Origin: JANNWF01 sp038205755
GTDB lineage: Bacteria; Pseudomonadota; Gammaproteobacteria; Xanthomonadales; Xanthomonadaceae
DNA: 64,000 bases
Assembly: GCA_038205755.1 (NCBI GenBank)
Contig: JBBRBN010000002.1
Span: 28,493-92,492 of the forward strand
Direction of reading: 5' to 3'
Below, piece by piece: positions 16,696 through 26,404 of the stretch (position 1 is its first letter; every line of letters starts with the position of its first letter). Made by a program: the position numbers and the translations under genes. Under the pieces are notes generated by a model that had not been told where the DNA came from, made no database searches, and saw nothing but the letters and a program-made list of their open reading frames with translations.

Positions 16696-18732
16696 ATGAA
16701 CACCGCCGTGCTGCTGCCTGTGCTGATCACGTTCGTCAGCGTCATTGTCGTCATCTTTGGCCTGTTCGGCCTGTTCAAGGCCTTCTACATCAAGGTCCCG
16801 CAGGGCACCGCGCTGATCGTCAACGACATGTCGCCCATGCCCAAGGTGCACTTCACCGGGGCGCTGGTGTATCCGGTGATCTACAAGAAGGAGTTCATGA
16901 AGATCTCCCTGATCACGCTGGAGGTTGACCGGCGTGGCAAGGACGGGCTGATCTGCAAGGACAACATGCGCGCCGACATCACCGTGGCCTTCTACCTGCG
17001 CGTCAACGAGACCCAGCAGGACGTGCTCAAGGTGGCCAAGGCGATTGGGGTGGATCGGGCGTCCGAGAAGGGCGCGGTGAATGAGCTGTTCAACGCCAAG
17101 TTCTCCGAGGCGCTGAAGACGGTCGGCAAGAAGATCGACTTCGTCAATCTGTTCGAGAACCGGCAGGAGTTCCGCGACCGCATCGTCGAGGTGATTGGCA
17201 ACGACTTGAATGGCTACGTGCTTGAAGACGTGGCGATCGACTATCTCGAGCAGACGCCGAAGTCCTCCCTCGATCCGCACAATATTCTGGACGCCGAAGG
17301 CATCCGCAAGATCACCGAGCTGACCGCCCGGCAGAACGTCATCACCAACGAGCTTGAGCGCAACGAAGAGCTGGCGATCACCAAGAAAAACGTCGAGACC
17401 AAGGAAGCGCTGCTGGCGCTCGCCCGTCAACAGTCCGACGCCGAGGCCAAGCAGCAGCGCGAGATCGCCATCATCCAGGCGCGCGAAACCGCCGAAACCC
17501 TGAAGGTCCAGCAGGAGGAGCGACTGAAGTCCGAGCAGGCGCGCATCTCGGTGCAGGAGCAGCTCGACATCCGCGAGCAGAACCACCAGCGCGAAGTCGA
17601 AGTGGCCGATCAGAACCGCCAGCGTGCGGTGGTCATCGAGGTCGAAAAGGTGACCCGTGCGAAGGCGCTGGAAATCGTCTCGCGCGAGCGCGAAGTAGAG
17701 CTGCAGAAGATCGACAAGGAGAAGGCGCTGGAAATCCAGCGCAAGGAAATCGCCAACGTGGTGCGCGAGCGCATCGCGGTGGACAAGACGGTGGCGCAGG
17801 AGGAGGAGCGCATCAAGGAGGTGCGCGAGGTGTCGGAGGCCGACCGCAACAAGCAGGTCGCCATCCTCAATGCGCAGGCGCTGGCCGAGGAAGAGCTGGT
17901 GCGCCAGGTCAAGCAGGCTGAAGCCGACGAGACCAAGTCGCGGCACAAGGCGGTCGAAATCACGGTGACGGCACAGGCCGAGCTGGAGGCCGCCGGCAAG
18001 CACGCCGAGGCGAAGAAGAAGCTCGCCGAGGGCATCGAGGCCGAGCGCGCGGCGCCGGGCCTGGCGGATGCGCGGGTCCGTGAAGTGACGGCGGCAGCGA
18101 TGGAAAAGGAGGGGCTGGCCGAAGCCAAGGTGGTTGCCGAAAGACTCGTTGCCGAAGCGCGCGGCGAGCAGGAAAAGGGCTTCGCGCAGGCGCGGGTGAT
18201 CGAGGCGCAGGCGGAAGCCAAGCAGAAGGAAGGCCTGGCCGAAGCCAAGGTGCTGGAGGAAAAGCTCGGCGCCCAGGCGCGCGGTGACGCGCATCTGGCC
18301 AATGCCAAGGCATTGGCGATCCGCGAGGTTGGTTCAGCGGAAGCCAGCATCATGCTGCAGAAGTACGAGGCTGAGGCGCAGGGTCTGGGCAAGAAGTTCG
18401 CTGCGCTCGATGAGCTGAGCGATGGCGCCCGCGCCCACGAAGAGTTCCGCATGCAGCTCGAGAAGAGCTTCGAGCAGGCGATGGCCGGCATCGCGGCAAA
18501 CAAGGAAATCGCCCGCGATCAGGCCGACGTGCTGGCCGCCGCACTGTCCAAGGCGAAGGTCGACATCGTTGGCGGCAGCGGCGAGTTCTTCGAGTCGTTC
18601 GCCAAGGCGCTGTCGGTTGGCAAGGCGATCGAAGGGGTAGCCGGCAAGAGCCCGGTGGTGCAGGAGCTGCTGGCGAAGTTCATGGGTGGCAAGCCGGCGG
18701 CGTCCGCTGGCAGTGAGTCGACACCGGAGTAG
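16696..18732 (+). CDS. yqiK: Flotillin family protein, YqiK-like
   Basis: A 678-residue band-7/SPFH protein. An N-terminal membrane segment (MNTAVLLPVLITFVSVIVVI) is followed by the SPFH domain with VPQGTALIVND and VTVAFYLRVNETQ-type blocks. A very long charged coiled coil (~225-610) follows, rich in EAK/AEA repeats such as EGLAEAKV, which recurs. Flotillins oligomerise on membranes to organise microdomains. The chosen ATG at 16696 has GGAG at 16683-16686; the longer frame adds a non-conserved leader. It lies between the YqiJ partner and a giant AAA ATPase. Confidence 0.92.
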   Translation: MNTAVLLPVLITFVSVIVVIFGLFGLFKAFYIKVPQGTALIVNDMSPMPKVHFTGALVYPVIYKKEFMKISLITLEVDRRGKDGLICKDNMRADITVAFYLRVNETQQDVLKVAKAIGVDRASEKGAVNELFNAKFSEALKTVGKKIDFVNLFENRQEFRDRIVEVIGNDLNGYVLEDVAIDYLEQTPKSSLDPHNILDAEGIRKITELTARQNVITNELERNEELAITKKNVETKEALLALARQQSDAEAKQQREIAIIQARETAETLKVQQEERLKSEQARISVQEQLDIREQNHQREVEVADQNRQRAVVIEVEKVTRAKALEIVSREREVELQKIDKEKALEIQRKEIANVVRERIAVDKTVAQEEERIKEVREVSEADRNKQVAILNAQALAEEELVRQVKQAEADETKSRHKAVEITVTAQAELEAAGKHAEAKKKLAEGIEAERAAPGLADARVREVTAAAMEKEGLAEAKVVAERLVAEARGEQEKGFAQARVIEAQAEAKQKEGLAEAKVLEEKLGAQARGDAHLANAKALAIREVGSAEASIMLQKYEAEAQGLGKKFAALDELSDGARAHEEFRMQLEKSFEQAMAGIAANKEIARDQADVLAAALSKAKVDIVGGSGEFFESFAKALSVGKAIEGVAGKSPVVQELLAKFMGGKPAASAGSESTPE

Positions 18733-18733
18733 T

Positions 18734-18906
18734 TGCGGTGTTGAACCGCAGAGCTGGGAGCTGGGGGCTGGGGGCTGGGGTGCAAGCCCCGGCGCTTCCG
18801 CCGCGCCGGCTTTGCCACGTCCGGCCGCGCCGAGCCCGCTCGCTGGTCGCAAACTCGCCGCAGTCCGCGCAGCCTGCGCCCCATCCCCCAGTCCCCAGCC
18901 CCCAGT
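18734..18906. repeat. Inverted heptamer-repeat arrays in the flotillin-ATPase gap
   Basis: The 213-bp gap between the flotillin and ATPase genes is highly structured. It opens with a hairpin TGCGGT-N5-ACCGCA (18734-18750). Next come four tandem heptamers of the CTGGGGG type (18754-18781), and near the other end four of the complementary CCCCAGT type (18879-18906). The two arrays can pair across a 97-base loop that itself holds a GGCGC/GCGCC stem. The G-runs could also form a quadruplex. Any effect on downstream expression is inference. Confidence 0.7.
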
Positions 18907-18945
18907 CCCGCTCTATCCACACGCAAGCCTGCGGCCGACCTCCCC

Positions 18946-21900
18946 ATGTCTGACCCCACCCAGCAAACCGACCAGGCCGTCGCCGAGGGCGGCGCCTATG
19001 AGGTGCTGCGCAAGCGGCTGATCGAGCAGGGCGGGCGGCTGCGCGGCATTGCCGAATCGCTCAACGTGCAGCGTCTGGCCGAGTTCGGCAGCAGCCAGAT
19101 GGCGGCGATCGGGCGGCTCCGGGTGCGCACCGAAAACAATTGCGTGCCGCGCGATCTGGTGCAGGTCGGGGACTGCCTGCTGTTTGGCTACAACGTGTTC
19201 ATCGGTCTCAAGCGTGAGACCCAGATCGAAGACGTGTTTTCGCTGTATCGGCTGGTCGAGGGCGCTGAGGGCTACGACGTCGAGCCAGTGCCGCTGGCCG
19301 GCAGTTTTCTTGCCGCCGACAGCTTTGCGCAGGACTTCCGCGAGCTGTACGCGTATTACAAGAACACCCGTCTGCTGCAGCTGGTGCGGCGCGACGGCGC
19401 CCTGCTGGCGGCGTTCCAGATTGGCGAGCGGATCACCGACATGCGGGTGTTCCGCTGGAGCGTGGCGCCCGACGGGCAGATCCGCTACGTCGACAACCGC
19501 GGCGAGCGCGACATCGCGCTGCCGCCGGCGTACGACTTCGAGTGGACCCGGGCCAACCGCGAGCACTTGGTCGAGGGGCGCTTCCCGCACCTCAACATCC
19601 TCGATCAGGTGTTCGTCGAGACGATCGGCGGCGACCTGACGATCAAGATCGAGAACAACACCGGGGATGGACTGGGCATCTACCGCGAGGCGGTGGTCGA
19701 TCAGACCCAGTCGCTGGACGACGCCAAGGTCGACTTCGCCCGCGTCGGCAGTCTGGTGCTGCTGCGCATCCAGCCCTACCGCGAAGAGCAGTGGCGCTAT
19801 CTGGCCTTCAACACGCTGACCCGCACGGTGCTGCGGATCGACGCCATCGGCCAGGCCTGCGTCCAGCTGCCGGAAGATCACGGCATCGTTTTTCCCGGCG
19901 GCTACCTGCTGCAGAACGGCGAGTACAAGACCTTCGAGCGGCCGATGGCCGGCATGCGCTTCAAGCGGGCGCTGCGTTCGCCCAACGGCGAGGACGTGCT
20001 GTACGTCTTCTACGAGCCAGAGGAGGGCCGTAGCGCGCTGTTCACCTACAACCTGATCGAGCGCCGCCTGCAGACGCCAATCTTTGGCCACGGCCATGCC
20101 CGGCTCGAAGATGGCCGCATGGTGATCTTCAGCGCCGAGAGCAGCGAGCCGACCCGGGTGCATCCGATGCAGGTCTGGCAGACGCCGTTCTACAGCGATG
20201 TGCACGCCGCCAACCGGCCAACCGGGACCAGCTTCATGGGCCGGATTGGCAATGCCGAGCTGGTCCGCGGCGTGTCCGATCTGCTCTCCCTGAGCCGCGA
20301 GATCGACGCCGAGCAGGTGTCGATGCAGCGCTATGAACAGCTCGCGCACAGCGCCCGCCGACTGTTCGACCTGCACCACTGGTTGGCCGATGCCAATGTG
20401 CCCGACATTGCGCCGCTGCTGCGCGATATCGCGGCCAGCGGCGAGGCGGTGCTGGACGAGTTCGAGAAAGTGGAAGGTATCCGCCGACAGTCGTCGCGAG
20501 CCTTGGGTGAGGCGCAGACCCGCCAGCGAGAGCTGCTCGAGCAATCGCATCCAGACCGCTTCGAGCGCGTCGAAGACCATGTGGCCGCGCTGAACGCGCT
20601 GACCACCCAGCGCGGCCATCTGCTGACCATCCGCGACTACCGCTACATCGATGTCGCGCTGATTGACGCGCTGGAAGTCGACGTGCAGGCCGCACACGCG
20701 CGGGTCTCACAGGCCACCGGCGCATTCCTCGCCGGCGACCGCGCCCTGCAGCCCCTGAACGAGCAGCTGCGCGCGCTCGACGCCAAGGCCCAGACCGCGG
20801 TCGGCGTCAGTCAGCTGGCCGAGCCGTTGGCGCAGATGGCGGCAATGGCGGCCAATCTCGACATGCTGGCGACCCTGATGGCCGGTCTGCAGATCGATGA
20901 TGCGGCGCAGCGCACGCGGATCGTGGAGGCGATTTCGGAGCTGTACGCGCGGCTCAACCAGGCGCGTGCGCGCGGCGAGCAGCGCCGCAAGGCGCTGGGA
21001 TCGAGCGAGGCGATCGCGCAATTCGGCGCCCAGTTCACCCTGTTTGGTCAGAGCCTCACCGCGGCGCTCGGCTTGGCCACCGATCCGGAGCGGTGCGACG
21101 AGCAGCTGTCGCGCATCCTGGTCCAGCTGGAGACGCTGGAGAGCCAGTTCGGCGAGCACGAGCAGTTTCTGGGCGACATCCAGACCAAGCGCGAGGAGCT
21201 GCTGGAGGCGTTTGAGGCGCACAAGCAGGCGCTGCTGGACGAGCGTCAGCGCAAGGCGCAGGCGGTGCAGGATGCTGCCCAGCGCATTCTCGGCGGCTTT
21301 GCCCGGCGCACCGCGCGGCTGGCCAGCAGCGACGAGCTGAATGCGTTCTTTGCCGGCGACCCGCTGATCCTCAAGCTGCGCGAGCTGATCGGCCGCCTGC
21401 GGGCGCTCAACGACAGCGTCAAGGCGGATGCCATCGAGGCGCGCCTGAAGGGCGCCCGCGATCAGGCAGTGCGCGCGCTGCGCGACAAGACCGAGCTGTT
21501 CGAGGGCGACGGCAGCGTCATCAAGCTCGGCCCGCGGCACCGCTTCAGCGTCAACACGCAGGAGCTCGACCTTACCCTGATGGCGCGTGGCGACACGCTG
21601 TGCCTGCACCTCACCGGCACCGACTACCTCGAGCCGCTGCAGCGTCCCGAACTGGAAGCGCTGCGCGACTACTGGTCGGTCAGTCTGGAGTCCGAATCCG
21701 AGCGTCTGTCGCGCGCCGAGTATCTGGCGGCGGCGCTGCTGGAGTCGGCGCAGGCGGGCCAAGACGGACTCAGCATCGACCGGCTGCGCCATCAGCTGGG
21801 TGAGCCCGATGCACTGAACCGGACGCTGCGCGAGTTTGCCGCACCGCGCTATCGCGACGGCTATGAGAAAGGCATCCATGACCACGATGCCGCGCTGATC

Positions 21901-24183
21901 CTGCGCCACTGGCTGCCGCTGCGCGACAGCGCCGGCACGCTTACCCATGCACCGCAGGCGCGCGCCTGGGCGGTGATTGCCTGGTCGCAGCTGCAGAGCG
22001 GCATGGACGCGGCGCTGTGGCCGCAGCGTGCGCGGCAGGCGCGGCAGATGCGCGAGCTGCTCGGCAGCGCGGTGGGCCAGACCGCGCTGGCCCGCGAGAT
22101 CACCGACCAGCTCCTGGCCTTCGCCAAATCCAACGCACTGCCGGAGCTGGTTCCGAGTGCGGCGGCGGCCGCCGCCTATCTGGTCGACGAACTGTCCGCC
22201 GAGCACCCGCAGTTCGTTTTCAGCAAGTACGCCCGCGAGCTGGCGACGCGTCTGCGGCAGCAGCTGGACGGCGGCCATCGATGGGCCGAGTTGCAAACCA
22301 CGCTGGAGCACCTGGGCGGCCGACTGGCGGCGCGCTGGGCGCTGCTGACGCAGTGGCTGCAGGCCTTGCAGTCCGATGACGGGAGTGACGCGGCGCTCGC
22401 CGACTATCTGCCCGAGGCGGTCGCGCTGCTGCTGGTCGACCAGAGTATTCCGTCGCGCGTCAGCGAGGTCGATCTGCAGGTCCGCATCGAAGGGTTGCTC
22501 GGTCAGCATGGGCGGATCGCCGCTGGCGCAATGACGCTTGGCGTCGATGAGTTCCAACAGCGTCTGGATGGCCATCGGCAGGTTTTCCTGCCGGGCCTGC
22601 GGCGCTTCCACGCCCTGCGCCATGAAATCGCCAGCGAGGCGCGCCACGCGCTGCGGCTGGAGGAGTTCAAGCCGCGTCCGCTCAGCTCGTTTGTCCGCAA
22701 CAAGCTCATCAACGACGTCTACCTGCCGATCATTGGCGATAACCTGGCCAAGCAGATGGGCACGGTGGGCGAAGGTCGACGCTCCGACCTGATGGGCCTG
22801 CTGATGCTGATCTCGCCGCCGGGCTACGGCAAGACCACGCTGATGGAGTACGTGGCGCACCGGCTGGGGTTGATCTTCATGAAGATCAACGGCCCCGCGC
22901 TCGGCCACGAGGTGCGCTCGCTGGACCCGGCGCAGGCGCCGGATGCCACCTCGCGGCAGGAGCTTGAAAAGCTCAACCTGGCGCTGGAAATGGGCAACAA
23001 CGTGATGCTGTATGTCGACGACATCCAGCACACCCATCCGGAGTTCCTGCAGAAATTCATCTCGCTGTGCGACGGCACCCGTCGCATTGAGGGCGTCTGG
23101 CGCGGCCGCACGCGCACCTACGACATGCGCGGCAAAAAGTTCTGCGTGGTGATGGCCGGCAACCCGTATACCGAGTCGGGTGCGGTGTTCCGCATTCCCG
23201 ACATGCTGGCCAACCGCGCCGACGTCTACAACCTCGGCGACGTGCTGGGCGGCATGCAGGCGTCGTTCCTGCTCAGCTACATCGAAAATGCCATGACCTC
23301 CAACCCGGTGCTGGCGCCGCTCGCCACCCGCGAGATGAAGGACCTGTACCTGCTGGTCGAGAAGGCGCAGGGCCGCGATTTCAGCGCCAACAGCCTCAGC
23401 CACAGCTACAGCGGCGCGGAGATCAACGAGATTGTCGGCGTGCTGCAGCGGATCATGCAGGCCCGCGACCTGGTGTTCCGGGTCAACCAGCAGTACATCG
23501 CCAGCGCCGCTCAGGCCGATGCCTACCGCAGCGAGCCGCCGTTCCGGCTGCAGGGCAGCTATCGCAACATGAACAAGCTGGCCGAGAAGATCACCGCGGT
23601 GATGAACGCCGCCGAGCTGTCGCAGCTGCTGCACGACCATTACATCGGCGAGTCGCAGCTGCTCACCACCGGGGCGGAGGAGAACCTGCTCAAGCTCGGC
23701 GAACTGCGCGGCAGCCACACGCCCGAGCAGGCCGAACGCTGGGCCCAGATCAAGCGCGACTTCGCCCGCAACAAATCGATCGGCGGCGCCGATGCCGATA
23801 CCGGCACGCGGGTCGTCGCCCAGTTGCGCGACCTGGTCGAAGGCGTGCAGGCGCTGCGCGCGGCGGCCGTCGAGTCGGCCGCTGCACCGGCCGTCGAGTC
23901 GGCCGCTGCACCGGCCGCCGACACCCAACCCGCAGCGCACTGGGACGCGCTGATCGACCTGCTGCAGCGCATCGCCAGCGAGCAGGCCCTGGCCCGCACC
24001 TTCAGCCGCGACAGCGCGAGCGACAGCGCGATGTGGCTGGGTGGCCTGCGCAATGCCCTCGAACTCGGCTTCCGTCCGCTGGTGAAAGGCATGGACAAAC
24101 GCGCCGAGCAGCACGATGCGCTACAGGTCATCTTGCGCGAAATCGCACGCCGTATACCGCCCCCGGACCCGCCGCAATCGTAG
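18946..24183 (+). CDS. Giant AAA ATPase ('DNA repair ATPase' family, DUF3686-like N-terminus)
   Basis: A 1745-residue protein. Residues ~1-450 form a beta-rich region that I believe is DUF3686 (from memory, not searched). About 450-900 is coiled coil. About 1270-1500 is an AAA module with Walker A PPGYGKTT (1291-1298) and Walker B VMLYVDD (1353-1359), followed by RIPDMLANRADVYNLGD. The C-terminus has an Ala/Glu linker with a 24-bp duplication. Databases label such proteins 'DNA repair ATPase', but I know of no direct evidence for repair. Its position behind yqiJ-yqiK suggests that it works with the flotillin at the membrane. Confidence 0.82.
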   Translation: MSDPTQQTDQAVAEGGAYEVLRKRLIEQGGRLRGIAESLNVQRLAEFGSSQMAAIGRLRVRTENNCVPRDLVQVGDCLLFGYNVFIGLKRETQIEDVFSLYRLVEGAEGYDVEPVPLAGSFLAADSFAQDFRELYAYYKNTRLLQLVRRDGALLAAFQIGERITDMRVFRWSVAPDGQIRYVDNRGERDIALPPAYDFEWTRANREHLVEGRFPHLNILDQVFVETIGGDLTIKIENNTGDGLGIYREAVVDQTQSLDDAKVDFARVGSLVLLRIQPYREEQWRYLAFNTLTRTVLRIDAIGQACVQLPEDHGIVFPGGYLLQNGEYKTFERPMAGMRFKRALRSPNGEDVLYVFYEPEEGRSALFTYNLIERRLQTPIFGHGHARLEDGRMVIFSAESSEPTRVHPMQVWQTPFYSDVHAANRPTGTSFMGRIGNAELVRGVSDLLSLSREIDAEQVSMQRYEQLAHSARRLFDLHHWLADANVPDIAPLLRDIAASGEAVLDEFEKVEGIRRQSSRALGEAQTRQRELLEQSHPDRFERVEDHVAALNALTTQRGHLLTIRDYRYIDVALIDALEVDVQAAHARVSQATGAFLAGDRALQPLNEQLRALDAKAQTAVGVSQLAEPLAQMAAMAANLDMLATLMAGLQIDDAAQRTRIVEAISELYARLNQARARGEQRRKALGSSEAIAQFGAQFTLFGQSLTAALGLATDPERCDEQLSRILVQLETLESQFGEHEQFLGDIQTKREELLEAFEAHKQALLDERQRKAQAVQDAAQRILGGFARRTARLASSDELNAFFAGDPLILKLRELIGRLRALNDSVKADAIEARLKGARDQAVRALRDKTELFEGDGSVIKLGPRHRFSVNTQELDLTLMARGDTLCLHLTGTDYLEPLQRPELEALRDYWSVSLESESERLSRAEYLAAALLESAQAGQDGLSIDRLRHQLGEPDALNRTLREFAAPRYRDGYEKGIHDHDAALILRHWLPLRDSAGTLTHAPQARAWAVIAWSQLQSGMDAALWPQRARQARQMRELLGSAVGQTALAREITDQLLAFAKSNALPELVPSAAAAAAYLVDELSAEHPQFVFSKYARELATRLRQQLDGGHRWAELQTTLEHLGGRLAARWALLTQWLQALQSDDGSDAALADYLPEAVALLLVDQSIPSRVSEVDLQVRIEGLLGQHGRIAAGAMTLGVDEFQQRLDGHRQVFLPGLRRFHALRHEIASEARHALRLEEFKPRPLSSFVRNKLINDVYLPIIGDNLAKQMGTVGEGRRSDLMGLLMLISPPGYGKTTLMEYVAHRLGLIFMKINGPALGHEVRSLDPAQAPDATSRQELEKLNLALEMGNNVMLYVDDIQHTHPEFLQKFISLCDGTRRIEGVWRGRTRTYDMRGKKFCVVMAGNPYTESGAVFRIPDMLANRADVYNLGDVLGGMQASFLLSYIENAMTSNPVLAPLATREMKDLYLLVEKAQGRDFSANSLSHSYSGAEINEIVGVLQRIMQARDLVFRVNQQYIASAAQADAYRSEPPFRLQGSYRNMNKLAEKITAVMNAAELSQLLHDHYIGESQLLTTGAEENLLKLGELRGSHTPEQAERWAQIKRDFARNKSIGGADADTGTRVVAQLRDLVEGVQALRAAAVESAAAPAVESAAAPAADTQPAAHWDALIDLLQRIASEQALARTFSRDSASDSAMWLGGLRNALELGFRPLVKGMDKRAEQHDALQVILREIARRIPPPDPPQS
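23866..23913 (+). repeat. 24-bp in-frame tandem duplication in the giant ATPase gene
   Basis: Two exact adjacent copies of a 24-bp unit (23866-23889 and 23890-23913) encode AVESAAAP twice, in a low-complexity linker after the AAA module. The unit is in frame, so copy-number change would only lengthen or shorten the linker. Confidence 0.9.
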
Positions 24184-24201
24184 GGCGGGTCGCAACCCGC
24201 C
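24184..24201. terminator. Hairpin after the giant ATPase gene
   Basis: GGCGGGT and ACCCGCC are separated by CGCA and start directly after the stop codon. There is no T-run, so it may be a transcript-stabilising or REP-like hairpin rather than a classical terminator. The rest of the 264-bp convergent gap to ndh (24202-24447) shows no feature that I can support. Confidence 0.4.
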
Positions 24202-24447
24202 ATTCATCCACCTCGTAACGTTAAGTGCGGGCGCCGACCGTCAGCGGCACGCTCGCCTCCGCGAAAGCAGCCGTCTGCCGCCGTCCCGAACGATCCGCAC
24301 ATCCGTCGGGGTCATTCGATACCCGCGCGACGCTTTCCTGTTGCCCGTCGCCTGCCGCGCCTTTGCAGACACTTTCGTTTGCAATCGAAATGCAAGTCGC
24401 GATTTCCGGCCAGCTGCGTCGCGCGCCCAGGCTTCTGGTCGAAACGG

Positions 24448-25764
24448 CTACCTCGGCGGCTGCGCAGCTGCATCGCGGGGCGGTGGGGCGCTCTGCGCTG
24501 GCGTCGGCGGTCGACCGTCGCCGCCGCCAGCCAGCACGATGCGGGCACCGCGCTGGTAGGTCCAATAGGCCCAGGTCCAGTTCAACAACACGGCCAGGCG
24601 ATTGCGGAAGCCGATCAGGAAGAACACGTGCGCGGTCAGCCAGAACCACCAGGCCAGCACGCCGCTGAGCTGCAGCCGGCCGAAGTGGACCACGGCAGCC
24701 ATCCGGCCAATCGTGGCCAGATTGCCGAAGTCGCGGTAGCGGAACGCTGGGCTCGGTCGGCCGGCGAGCCGGTGGCGAATACTGGCCGCTACGTGTTTGC
24801 CCATCTGCTTCGCGGCGGGTGCGACGCCGGGCACTGGGCGGCCGTCCTGTTCGACGGCGGCCAGATCGCCGATCACGAACACCTCCGGGTGATCAACGAG
24901 CGACAGGCTGGCATCGACCCGCACGCGACCCGCGCGATCACGCTCTGCCGGCAGCCAGTGGCCGAGCGGCGAGGCGGCGACGCCGGCCGCCCACAGCACG
25001 GTGCGCGCGTACTCGAAGCGCTCCTGGCAGCGGTAGCCGTCCGCGTTGATCTCGCTGACTGCGGCATTGGTTACCACGTCAACGCCGAGCCGCTGCAGTT
25101 GGCGGCAAGCGCTGTCAGACAGTGCCGCCGGAAAACTCCCAAGAATGCGCGGCGCCGCCTCGATCAGCCGCACTCGGGCACGGGTCGGATCGATCCGGCG
25201 AAATTCGCTGCGCAGGGTGTGGCGGGCAATCTCGGCCAGAGTGCCGGCCAGCTCGACGCCAGTCGGGCCGCCGCCGACGATGGCGAAGTGCAGCCAGGCG
25301 TCGCGCTCAGCGGGATCGTCACTCGCCTCGGCGCGCTCGAACGCGCACAGCAGCCGGCGTCGGATGTGCAGGGCATCGTCCAGTGTTTTCAGGCCGGGCG
25401 CATGGGCGGCCCAGTGGTCGTTGCCGAAGTAGGCATGGGTGGCGCCGCTGGCGACCACCAGGACGTCGTACGCAAGGCGCCCGCCATCGGCCAACAGCAG
25501 GCTGCGGCCCGCCACATCGATAGTGGTGACGTCGGCAAGTCGCACGGTCACATTCGCCTGCCCGCGCAGAATGTGCCGCAGCGGTGCGGCGATGTCCGGC
25601 GCCGACAGGCCGGCCGTGGCCACCTGATAGAGCAGCGGCTGGAACAAGTGATGATTGCTGCGATCCACCAGCGTAATGCGGACCTTGGCCGACGCCAGAC
25701 CGCGGGTGGTCCACAGTCCGCCGAAGCCGCCGCCGATCACCACCACATGCGGTTGTGTGTGCAT
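24448..25764 (-). CDS. ndh: Type II NADH:quinone oxidoreductase (NDH-2)
   Basis: A 438-residue FAD-dependent oxidoreductase. The N-terminal dinucleotide motif is VVVIGGGFGGLWTTRGL. HHLFQPLLYQVATAGLS is the typical NDH-2 signature near the FAD site. A second Rossmann motif (FAIVGGGPTGVELAGTLAE) binds NADH, and EVFVIGDLAAV is the FAD-binding C-terminal strand. The C-terminal amphipathic region (HVFFLIGFRNRLAVLLNWTWAYW) should anchor it to the inner membrane. It passes electrons from NADH to quinone without pumping protons. It is divergent from the unknown gene at 25877. Confidence 0.9.
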   Translation of the reverse strand: MHTQPHVVVIGGGFGGLWTTRGLASAKVRITLVDRSNHHLFQPLLYQVATAGLSAPDIAAPLRHILRGQANVTVRLADVTTIDVAGRSLLLADGGRLAYDVLVVASGATHAYFGNDHWAAHAPGLKTLDDALHIRRRLLCAFERAEASDDPAERDAWLHFAIVGGGPTGVELAGTLAEIARHTLRSEFRRIDPTRARVRLIEAAPRILGSFPAALSDSACRQLQRLGVDVVTNAAVSEINADGYRCQERFEYARTVLWAAGVAASPLGHWLPAERDRAGRVRVDASLSLVDHPEVFVIGDLAAVEQDGRPVPGVAPAAKQMGKHVAASIRHRLAGRPSPAFRYRDFGNLATIGRMAAVVHFGRLQLSGVLAWWFWLTAHVFFLIGFRNRLAVLLNWTWAYWTYQRGARIVLAGGGDGRPPTPAQSAPPPRDAAAQPPR

Positions 25765-25876
25765 CCCTGTTGCCTCGTCTCGACTGCCAGTTTCGTCTGG
25801 GCGGGGTCATCCCGCCTGTGTCAGTGTAAGCAGCTCTGACGACGCGACGCGCGCCCGCCATGCCCACCGACCCATC

Positions 25877-26404
25877 ATGACCCGCGTCGCCAGTTGTCCA
25901 TTGCCCGATGCAGCCCTGCTGCAGCGCTACGCGACCAGCGGCGGTTACACCGACTGTTACCGGGCGGCGCTGCCGGTCAGAGTGAGCCATGCGGCCTTTG
26001 TCGAGGCGTTCTACTGCACGCCGCTGTTCAAGCTGGAGCGCCTGGTGCTGCGGCTGGCGGCACGCCGCCCCAGCTCGGATGAACAGGCGCGACAACTGGC
26101 GACCGGCGAGCGCGACAGCTTCGCCGCGTGGTCGGTGGAGGCGCGCGCGCCACAGCAGCTGCTGCTGTGCGATTTTCTGGGCCGCACGCGGTCCTGGCTG
26201 ATGGTGGCGCCGGTCGACGCCAGGAACGAAAAATCGACCTGGCTGTACTTTGGCTCCGCGGTCGTGCCGGCTGTCAATTCGCGCGGCGGTCCGCCGCCGC
26301 TGGGCGCACCGTTCAGCGCCCTGCTCGGCGTCCATCGCCTGTACTCCCGCGCCCTGCTGGCCGCCGCTTGCCGCCGCCTGCTGGCCAACTCGCAAGTTTC
26401 ATGA
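25877..26404 (+). CDS. Conserved hypothetical protein
   Basis: A 175-residue protein with a strongly conserved look: ATSGGYTDCYRAALP, FVEAFYCTPLFKLERLVL, RDSFAAWSVEAR, RTRSWLMV, WLYFGSAVVP and a C-terminal GVHRLYSRALLAAA. I recall proteobacterial homologues of unknown function with the same blocks, but cannot give a family number. No signal peptide or membrane segment is seen. The chosen ATG at 25877 removes a long non-conserved leader that overlaps ndh. Its TGA stop lies inside a stray repeat end (see 26391-26420), so the last few residues are repeat-encoded. Confidence 0.7.
   Translation: MTRVASCPLPDAALLQRYATSGGYTDCYRAALPVRVSHAAFVEAFYCTPLFKLERLVLRLAARRPSSDEQARQLATGERDSFAAWSVEARAPQQLLLCDFLGRTRSWLMVAPVDARNEKSTWLYFGSAVVPAVNSRGGPPPLGAPFSALLGVHRLYSRALLAAACRRLLANSQVS

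Noticed and set aside
16561..18294. 577-codon frame antisense to the flotillin gene
   Set aside because: Its Leu/His/Arg-rich composition mirrors the Glu/Lys/Ala coiled coil of the sense protein; no domain is recognisable.
20707..24114. 1135-codon open frame antisense to the giant ATPase gene
   Set aside because: Long antisense frames are expected in G+C-rich DNA; the sense product has clear AAA motifs and the antisense product has none.
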